Shown piece after piece: positions 58,420 through 64,000 of a stretch of DNA of 64,000 nt. A model generated the notes under the pieces. It was not told the DNA's origin and did no database searches. It saw only the letters and a list, made by a program, of their open reading frames with translations. The stretch's first letter is position 1. Each line of letters begins with the position of its first letter. The position numbers and the translations under genes were made by a program. The stretch comes from Paralichthys olivaceus (Eukaryota > Chordata > Actinopteri > Pleuronectiformes > Paralichthyidae), in the NCBI RefSeq assembly GCF_024713975.1, contig NC_091107.1, positions 20,637,501-20,701,500 of the forward strand, read 5' to 3'.

Positions 58420-61400
58420 CCCACAGTTTTATGGTAAAATTAGCTTTTGTCTGATGCAAAGCTTTACAATGCATGTCGTGATAATTGGTGATCAATAATT
58501 TCACCGCTGATTGATCACCTAAAATTTGGAACTGCTGGAAAAATGTGTAGGTTGTCTAGCTTAATGTTGACTGGCACAACACCACCACAGCTACATTTGT
58601 TTAATACGGTAATTTTGCAAGGTCAAGTAGTCAGATCACATTTTGTTGCAGGTTTTGCCAAAGCTCGAAGATATGTGTTCAAGTCTGAGATTGATGGAGA
58701 ACTGACTCGATGAAATTGAATCAGGGTTCAGGGTGGGCGGGGGCTCCTGTTTGACAGGGTGCAGATGGACCAGCAAGCCTGCTATAATTATAGCCTCCCC
58801 CGTGACCACACTATGTACATGTGACACTAGTGGCTTGAGTTTCAATGGAGAAAAAACAACCACCACTACTTTAACACACACTGCAAAAAGAACACCAACC
58901 CAGGACTGCAAAATATAGTTAGAATTAAAAAACAAATTTAGCCAATTTAACAGAATCGTCATTCAAGTCTTTTCTTTTGAGCGTCCATTTAGGGTTTGAA
59001 AGGTTTTCAGTCAGTAGATAAAATCTGGTATTTAAATTGTACCCAAACACATGCTATAGATAACATAAAAATCTAACTTTTAGGAAACAATATGGTTCCT
59101 TCAACTTTATGTCGTGTGCATGTTCTGCATCTCACAGCAACTTCTCTATGGACAGGTGTTGAATTTAATGTGGGAGAGAATCTTTAAATAGTCTGCCATA
59201 AAGGTGTTATTTATAGAGGCTCACTACATCATTGTATTTGGTTGCTAAGCACAAAATATTACTTTTCCAATCACTGAAATGGTTCCAAATTGATGGAACA
59301 GTTGATAAGTCTCACTACTCCAGGAAGCAGTAGTGTAATTGCACATTTCCACTTTTCCTGACTCATAATTTGCTCTGACCCAATACTCAGGGTCCCATGG
59401 CACACAGCTGCAGCTTGACACTGTGCTATTCTGACACAGGTCAGTGCAGTTGGCATGGATTCCTTTCCACGGGTCAAGTTGTATATGTTTCAAGATAGTT
59501 CCGAGATGGAAAAATTCACTTCATCGTTTTCATCAGGGTCATGATAAAACATCATTTATGTAATTTTGAAAAACAGGGTAGGATATGAAGCAGAAGAAAT
59601 ACACTACTGCCAATCATATGCAACACACGCAAAGGTGGGTTGGGGAAGAAATTGTCCTGCTAAGCCCCAACCAAAGGCTCACTTCATTTCACAAACACCT
59701 TCCATCCTACGACAAAAATACATCAGAACTATCCTAATTCAATAAATGTCAAAGCTGTGCCAGGTTAATATTTCTGTGGCCTGAATGTTTTAGCGTTGTG
59801 CAAAGGTTGAGGAACTATGTGAGCGACATTGGCAAAAAGTGCATGCATCATATTACTGCCCTGTTGCATAACTGTTCCAGACTGGCATCATTTATTTGCT
59901 CTGGGTGAATGGCCCCAGTATCTGGTGATACAACTTCCTTATAGAGACTTAAGGTTAGCGAGACCTATTGTTAATTACAAACAGAAGCTTATATACCAGA
60001 AATATAAGAAAAATTGTCTCTTCCCATGCAAATTCTAGGTATTTGCAGTAATCAGTTCAGTTGTACACTTGTGATATAAAATGCTGCATGGGTTAAAGGG
60101 GAAGACTGATATATGCAGAGTTGGAAACTTGCACCGATCAAAATCTTCTCTTTGTGATTCTAAGTATAAGGGTACCTCTACTGCTAACTGTTGAGTTCTC
60201 TCTTTCATTGTTTTTGTACATTTTCCTTCAGCTAAATAAAGTTTGTCAGGGAGAAAAAGAAAGAAAGAAAGACCTGAAAACACGCACAGAGACTAATTTG
60301 GAAACCTCCCCCTCGCAGGACATGGCAGCAGACAGCTGTGTAACAGGAGAAGGGGTTTCAATTCAGGGCAAGGGCACAGTGACCGGCCGACTCTCCTCTA
60401 CGTCTCTGGACACTGGCTTTCGGCGGCAAAAGCAGAGAAGGAGAGCGCATGGCAAAGTACAACACAAGTAGAGCTATAGAAAATAAGCAGAAGGTCTCTC
60501 GTGTACAGACGTGTGTGACAGGGAGTGTGGGATGAGGGGGGTTCTACTTGCGGGCTGTACAGACAGTGGGTTGTAATGATACAGAGGACTGGAAGGAGCA
60601 GGTGACAGCCAGTCAGACTTGGCTGGGACATCCCACAGACGAGGATGGCCCCTCCAACCCCAACCCCTCTTGGAACAGTGCCTGTGATAACGTCGCTGTT
60701 GAATGGTTGATGCACCTTTACTATTTCGACTTAACATACTTGAAATGTGTGGGGTGGGGGGGATTTAGCTTGTCTAGAAGATACAGCAGATATGGATCCA
60801 ACACATTGGGGAGAACAGCCTTCTCACTTCATCTGACAGCGAGAGCAGGCTCTTTTGACTTCATTTAACGACAGAAACATAGATTTTATTTTTTATTTTT
60901 TACCATACACATTTATATTGAATTCAGTTATATAATAGCAAATGTAGTCAGAATGATTGAAATAAATATTTTTGGGCTTTTGTCTTTTGATTGAAAATAC
61001 ATATCTTTCTATATTATTAAACATCACTGTTTAATAAAATAGATGCACAGTACTTTTTGTCCTTTTTTGTCTTGAGTTTTGGTGGAGGGGGATTCATGTA
61101 ATAACATTACTTGTTTAACATATTGAGACTTGAAAATAATCAGGCTCATCTTGACTGGAAACCATTTTAATTCTTCCAGGCAAAACTGAATTCATATAAT
61201 GTACAAAGCAGCTGCATGGTATAAGCACTGGTGATATAGTGTAAAACATTTAAGAGTGTACCGTTTCAAAGATGGGTGCTAATGAAGCTAATGTCAAACA
61301 TGGCATCATCTTTCATCCTCAACGTTCCATCTGACTGTCAGTATTCCCGTCGAAGATTCAATTTCTTATAAGCGGCACATTAATCAGAGCTGAACAAAGT

Positions 61401-61477
61401 CATGGCTGGTTGGACATACTTTCCTCTGCAGGTCATTGGGGGTCAACATCAGCACCAACACAGCATTGAGCTCATAT
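58420..61477. other. Intergenic DNA with two unassigned open-frame patches
   Basis: Two patches stand out. At 59245-59493 the minus strand encodes a cysteine- and N-glycosylation-motif-rich peptide (see findings). At 60290-60870 the DNA is GC-richer and open in several frames on both strands (plus 60323-60471 could start at an ATG after an acceptor-like CCTCCCCCTCGCAG). I recognise neither. The rest is AT-rich. Confidence 0.3.
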
Positions 61478-63505
61478 CGTGGCAGCCACAGCTCGTAGTG
61501 GCAACAGAAACTGCTACTGATTTGTAAAGGCAGTTGCCGCGATTTGAGGCATCTTTAAGTTGCCACAACTGTTTGAGGGTTACTACTGCTGTTTGTGACT
61601 TATTCTCGGAGATTTATACGTAGTTTATGAATGTTTATCAGTGTGTTACCGTTCTGAGCATCAATAATAATGTATCTGTATTTCTCCACTTGTATTGTGA
61701 AACATGCTTGTTTATATGGCTGATTTGTTTGTCATATTTGTACCGATTCTGCTTAAATGCTGTTAATGTTTTGTGTCATGAATTGAAGCTTGAAATCACA
61801 CTGCTGCCTGTTGCCACACTGTTTGGAGGCAGCTGCCTTTGCTGCCATACTGAGAGCAACTACTGCTGTTTGTGCCTTATTCAGGGAGATTTGGACTAGT
61901 TTGTGAACGTTTACTTACTTACTATTGTTCCATGGATGGTTGAGACGCTGTGTACATTTATGGTGTCATCTGTTTTATTCTTTTCTGCCTTCTGTGCTCA
62001 CATGTACAATATTTTAATATGATGGTCTTTTTCTGCATCAAATCAAATAGTTTTTTGAATGTATTGTTTGTTTCCATTCATCTGCAAAATGAGAAGAAAA
62101 TGTCTTTCCTTCACTTTTCTATAGTCTAGCAGCTAAAGGTCACGTGGTAGAGATGATTTGAAGGTGTATCAGCCTATAGTGTTTTATATTTCACATACTA
62201 AGTACGCTATACTTTCCGATCCATAGAACATTCTCGGGGCAAATCATGTCAAGACTGCCAAGGTGATGTAACCAGTTTCTAATGCCAGTGGGAATGGTGT
62301 GTAGTTCTTTGTAATGACCTTTATCCAGGCATCATTTTTAGATGTTGAGAATTGAGCTGTTAAAATGATGTAAAACAATCTGGTACACATGAATGTAGTA
62401 GTACTTGGCAGTGATGTCAATGGAACATGATGCTTAATGACTGAAACACTGCTTTCTTTTCAATGAGTTGCATGAGAAAACTCAAATTTGCTGTGACTTT
62501 ACTCTGTCTGAAATGATGATAGTGAGACGCTGTAATGTATGTAATGTATCATTAGCCAATTAATATTTGTGCCTTGTTAACTTCAAAGATTTTTTAATAT
62601 TAAAGTTACTTTAACCTAGTCCTTACTACAACACCTTTGCTATCTTTGAAACCTGCTGTTTGTGTCTGTTATTGCAGCTCTGTAGCCCCTTTTTGAGATT
62701 CCATTAACATTTAGCATCACTGAAACAATAAACAATTCTATAACTGAATGTTTTAATTTAGTTATTATGATCTGCATTTGCACAAATTACTCAAACATAA
62801 GAAAATAAAAAGCAATTATTTAAACATTTAATCTGTCATCAAAGCAAAACAATATGTATTTTTCAAGTTGTACATGGTAACTTTGGTGGATATATACTTG
62901 AAACTACTGGTTAGTCAGGAAAGAATAAATAACAGTTTGCTTGAATATCTGTAAATTTGACTTTATTTTATCAGGATAAGCCAGCCTCTATCAGTATTGC
63001 TGTACATGGAGTTATTGTCAGTTAAGTGAATTCCTATGAATACTGAAGACAGTACTGAAAATAATACTTGGTTAAAAAGTAGTAGGTCAGTAGCTGTTTG
63101 TTGTGTACAGCTTCGTTTGTCATTTGCCTAGTATATGTATTGATGCTTTTACACCATAGAAGTTTAACAATAAGTCTATTTTAAATATTCTTATAGATGT
63201 TAGTGTATTTAACTAAGAGTCCTAGGAGAATGCCTATGAGATCCTGTCATAAGAAAAACATTTGGCAGATGCTCCTAAACAGTGTGGCAACTTAGGCAGC
63301 CACACTGGTAATAAAGGCAACCAAGCTGCCTCCAAACAGTGTGGCAAAAGAGCCAGCTGCCTCTAAACAGTGTGGCATCAAAGGCAGCTGCCGCTAAAGA
63401 GTGTGACAACAAAGGCAGCTGCCTCGATCATTTCTTCATATATCAGTGGCAGTTTCTGTTGACACTGAAAGTGCATCTACGAGCTACCGCTGCCACGATT
63501 TGAGT
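61478..63505. repeat. Segment bounded by inverted, internally repetitive arms (foldback-like)
   Basis: The left arm near 61482-61504 (ATCGTGGCAGCCACAGCTCG) corresponds to the reverse complement of the right arm near 63480-63504 (CGAGCTACCGCTGCCACGAT). Further in, TTGCCACACTGTTTGGAGGC (about 61811) is the reverse complement of right-arm copies GCCTCCAAACAGTGTGGCAA (about 63329). The right arm has four or five degenerate units like GGCAGCTGCCTCTAAACAGT. The left arm has a direct repeat of ACTACTGCTGTTTGTG (about 61581 and 61859). The interior (61930-63240) is AT-rich without a gene. Confidence 0.65.
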
Positions 63506-64000
63506 GGCACTTACTTTTCATTTGTCAATACCTGCTACTAAGGTGAGCATATTATATTATCTGCCTTTTCTACCATGTATTGTAGTGTTCTAACACATAT
63601 CATATTGATATATTGTTTATGATAAGGAAACTAAAACCACATGTAGAGTGATACAAAGCTAGAATAACCAGTTCATAACCAGATAATTTGATCCTATTTG
63701 AACTCAGTATTGTGACATTTTTTGCTAGCTAGCATAATCATAACCACTGGATTACCTAAAATTGTTATGGAACATTAATTATGTCTTTATTTTTCAGACA
63801 ATTTGAGCTTTTTACAGTGAAGTTTAGCTGCAGCTCTGATGCAGCTTTTTTTCTTGTTGTGCCTTTTGATGATATTTTCCAAGTCTTCATGTTTTATTCA
63901 AACGATACATGGTTTTATTTTTGGATTATGAGTTATTGACCTGCCAGATTATTGTACTTATGTCAGATGATTTAAACACAGCCTATATGCAATAGCACAG
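63506..64000. other. Window end, nothing recognisable
   Basis: AT-rich DNA with no open frame, repeat or RNA gene that I can support. Confidence 0.4.

Noticed and set aside
63250..63440. Regularly spaced repeats considered as a CRISPR-like array
   Set aside because: Units are degenerate, lack unique spacers of constant length, and occur in a vertebrate genome; they form one arm of an inverted repeat.

Overview
The window is nuclear DNA from a teleost fish, probably a percomorph. The genes are intron-rich, there is a fish-type nccrp1 (non-specific cytotoxic cell receptor protein 1), and the non-coding DNA is full of short fish-type interspersed repeats, LINE fragments, MITEs and CA/TG microsatellites. 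There is no sign of prokaryotic, organellar or plasmid DNA, and no CRISPR array, operon or rRNA/tRNA gene. All recognised protein-coding genes lie on the minus strand. All four gene families have human counterparts on 19q13, as I recall.

Layout. 114-1889: irf2bp1, a single-exon transcriptional co-repressor, with a ZNF143-type promoter motif at 2161-2182. 3994-13754: hnrnpl, 13 coding exons (518 aa) reconstructed with consistent phase. One intron is a textbook AT-AC U12-type intron. The large intron 6 holds a candidate frame-shifting 'poison' exon next to DNA that is CA-rich on the transcribed strand, as expected for an hnRNP L autoregulatory loop. 13755-16564: intergenic DNA and the slc8a2 3' region. 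16565-27467: slc8a2 (Na+/Ca2+ exchanger NCX2), 12 coding exons (922 aa) including an 18-nt microexon. A TATA-type promoter and non-coding first exon near 39718-40015 probably belong to it, about 12 kb upstream of the start codon. 27468-39717 would then be its first intron, rich in repeats.

40016-54130 holds a tandem array of nccrp1: copy A (43363-46939, 233 aa), copy B (49210-52724, 230 aa) and a broken fragment C (53741-54129). The copies are nearly identical even in introns, so the duplication is recent. Copies A and C share a substitution at an exon junction that replaces a conserved FBA-domain Trp by Cys. An unidentified terminal exon (41983-42248) was duplicated along with nccrp1 and its second copy is wrecked. 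LINE fragments lie in and around the array.

54131-64000 has no recognisable gene. It holds a LINE 3' end, a TTAA-ended MITE, a small cysteine-rich open frame of unknown status and a roughly 2-kb segment bounded by inverted, internally repetitive arms.

The genes are independent single-gene units: nuclear co-repression, RNA splicing control, calcium extrusion and FBA-domain glycoprotein or innate-immune function. I see no multi-gene system. The most notable features are RNA-level (AT-AC intron, candidate poison exon, microexon) and the evolving nccrp1 array.
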